From Schlesneria sp. (lineage in GTDB: Bacteria > Planctomycetota > Planctomycetia > Planctomycetales > Planctomycetaceae), in NCBI GenBank assembly GCA_028291515.1, contig JAQGHU010000106.1, forward strand, positions 248,001 through 312,000: DNA of 64,000 nt, read 5' to 3'. The position numbers were made by a program, and so were the translations under genes. Positions 63,573-64,000 of this stretch are shown here, piece after piece. Numbering within the stretch: position 1 is the first letter of the stretch; each line of letters starts with the position of its first letter. The notes beneath the pieces are model-generated. The model worked only from the letters and a program-made list of their open reading frames with translations, had not been told where the DNA came from and did no database searches.

Positions 63573-64000
63573 TTACTGCCCTGGCGGAGCAGTCTTCTTG
63601 CGAAGGAACACTTGATAGATGACTAACCCAATCCCCAGGAAGATCCCGAAGGCACCGACCTGTCCTGAGAGTTTGTTGACATCGACACCTCCACCAGGAT
63701 TGGTGTGGGCTGGTCTCGCCTCACCCGGTGGCGGCGTGATGGTCAACGAATTCAGGAAGCGATTGATATTCCCGATGTCTGGACTGTCGGGCTGAGTGAC
63801 CACCATCAATTTATAGACCACATCGTTGTGCCGAACGATAGACTGAGTGACATTGCCGACCGGTGCATTCGCGGCCATCGTCCACACTTCGTGTCCTGAC
63901 AACTGTTTTGAGGGCAATCGACGAACAGGCGCGCCGATTTCCTTAGAGAGTCCCTCTTCCATCGAATCTTGAATCAGTCCGACACCACCAGGAATATCCG
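63573..64000 (-). CDS. Membrane-anchored protein, N-terminal part outside window
   Basis: At least 142 residues; the frame is open to the right edge (DIPGGVGLIQDSMEEG precedes the first ATG at 63962 and looks coding), so the true start is outside. The visible part has a globular segment (HEVWTMAANAPVGNVTQSIV, YKLMVVTQPDSPDIGNINRF, LNSLTITPP), a Pro/Gly linker and a C-terminal membrane helix (VGAFGIFLGIGLVIYQVFL) with a basic end. It resembles periplasmic or extracytoplasmic stress-type domains with a tail anchor, but no family is named. Confidence 0.7.
   Translation of the reverse strand, partial: DIPGGVGLIQDSMEEGLSKEIGAPVRRLPSKQLSGHEVWTMAANAPVGNVTQSIVRHNDVVYKLMVVTQPDSPDIGNINRFLNSLTITPPPGEARPAHTNPGGGVDVNKLSGQVGAFGIFLGIGLVIYQVFLRKKTAPPGQ

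Overview
The window looks like a planctomycete chromosome segment (Planctomycetaceae/Gemmataceae-like). The evidence is a DUF1501 and DUF1549/DUF1553 gene pair, several EF-hand proteins, a DUF1573 protein, an LCCL-domain protein, many long signal-peptide proteins without homology I can name, a GroEL ending in a histidine/methionine tail, and short intergenic palindromes of the type scattered through planctomycete genomes. Coding density is moderate, with many divergent and convergent single genes and only a few operons. I see no rRNA, tRNA, CRISPR array, complete insertion sequence or prophage.

Layout. 1-3.1 kb: two M16 zinc peptidases, the first cut by the window edge, then a convergent aminoglycoside-phosphotransferase-fold protein. 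3.3-9.6 kb: an NtrC-type sigma-54 activator with terminator, an S53 (sedolisin) protease without its usual propeptide, a VOC protein, an MgtE magnesium channel and a membrane-anchored endonuclease/exonuclease/phosphatase-fold protein. 10.2-20 kb: an exported multi-EF-hand protein, the DUF1501/DUF1549-DUF1553 pair, a 1,210-residue secretin-N-domain protein and a second EF-hand protein. 20.8-26.1 kb: an HTH plus receiver-like regulator between structured RNA elements, a chorismate-lyase-like protein paired with a HemN-like radical SAM enzyme, a PQQ-type beta-propeller and an iron alcohol dehydrogenase. 26.6-33.1 kb: a tight four-gene signalling operon (CHASE3-GAF hybrid kinase, CheR, CheB, receiver-kinase-receiver). 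33-41.5 kb: a NuoN-like membrane protein with degenerate proton-channel residues, metX and metW, a small exported protein, a PlsC-type acyltransferase and a two-gene osmoprotectant ABC importer whose binding protein and permease are fused. 41.6-49 kb: an autoregulated BlaI/BlaR1-type pair with a clear promoter and repeated operator, then a DUF1573 protein, a TPR protein, an LCCL protein and a small membrane protein. 49.2-52.7 kb: an accessory-looking block of a 951-residue unknown protein and a small winged-helix-like gene, separated by tandem GTTCCG-N5-CGGAAC palindromes. 52.7-57.6 kb: groES-groEL, a duplicated-module membrane protein and a TPR protein. 57.6-64 kb: an AraC-MarR fusion regulator divergent from yceI, a membrane protein, a membrane-associated lipase-like protein flanked by a 27-bp inverted repeat and followed by a decayed copy of the TPR gene's 3' end, and a cut-off gene at the right edge.

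Genes that clearly act together are metX/metW (methionine synthesis), the osmoprotectant ABC pair, BlaI/BlaR1, groES/groEL, the CheR/CheB/hybrid-kinase operon and the DUF1501/DUF1549-DUF1553 pair. The strongest candidates for something undescribed are the 49-52.6 kb block with its operator array, the AraC-MarR fusion next to yceI, and the repeat-flanked lipase cassette beside a pseudogene. All family assignments rest on motif reading and memory of the families; no database search was run.
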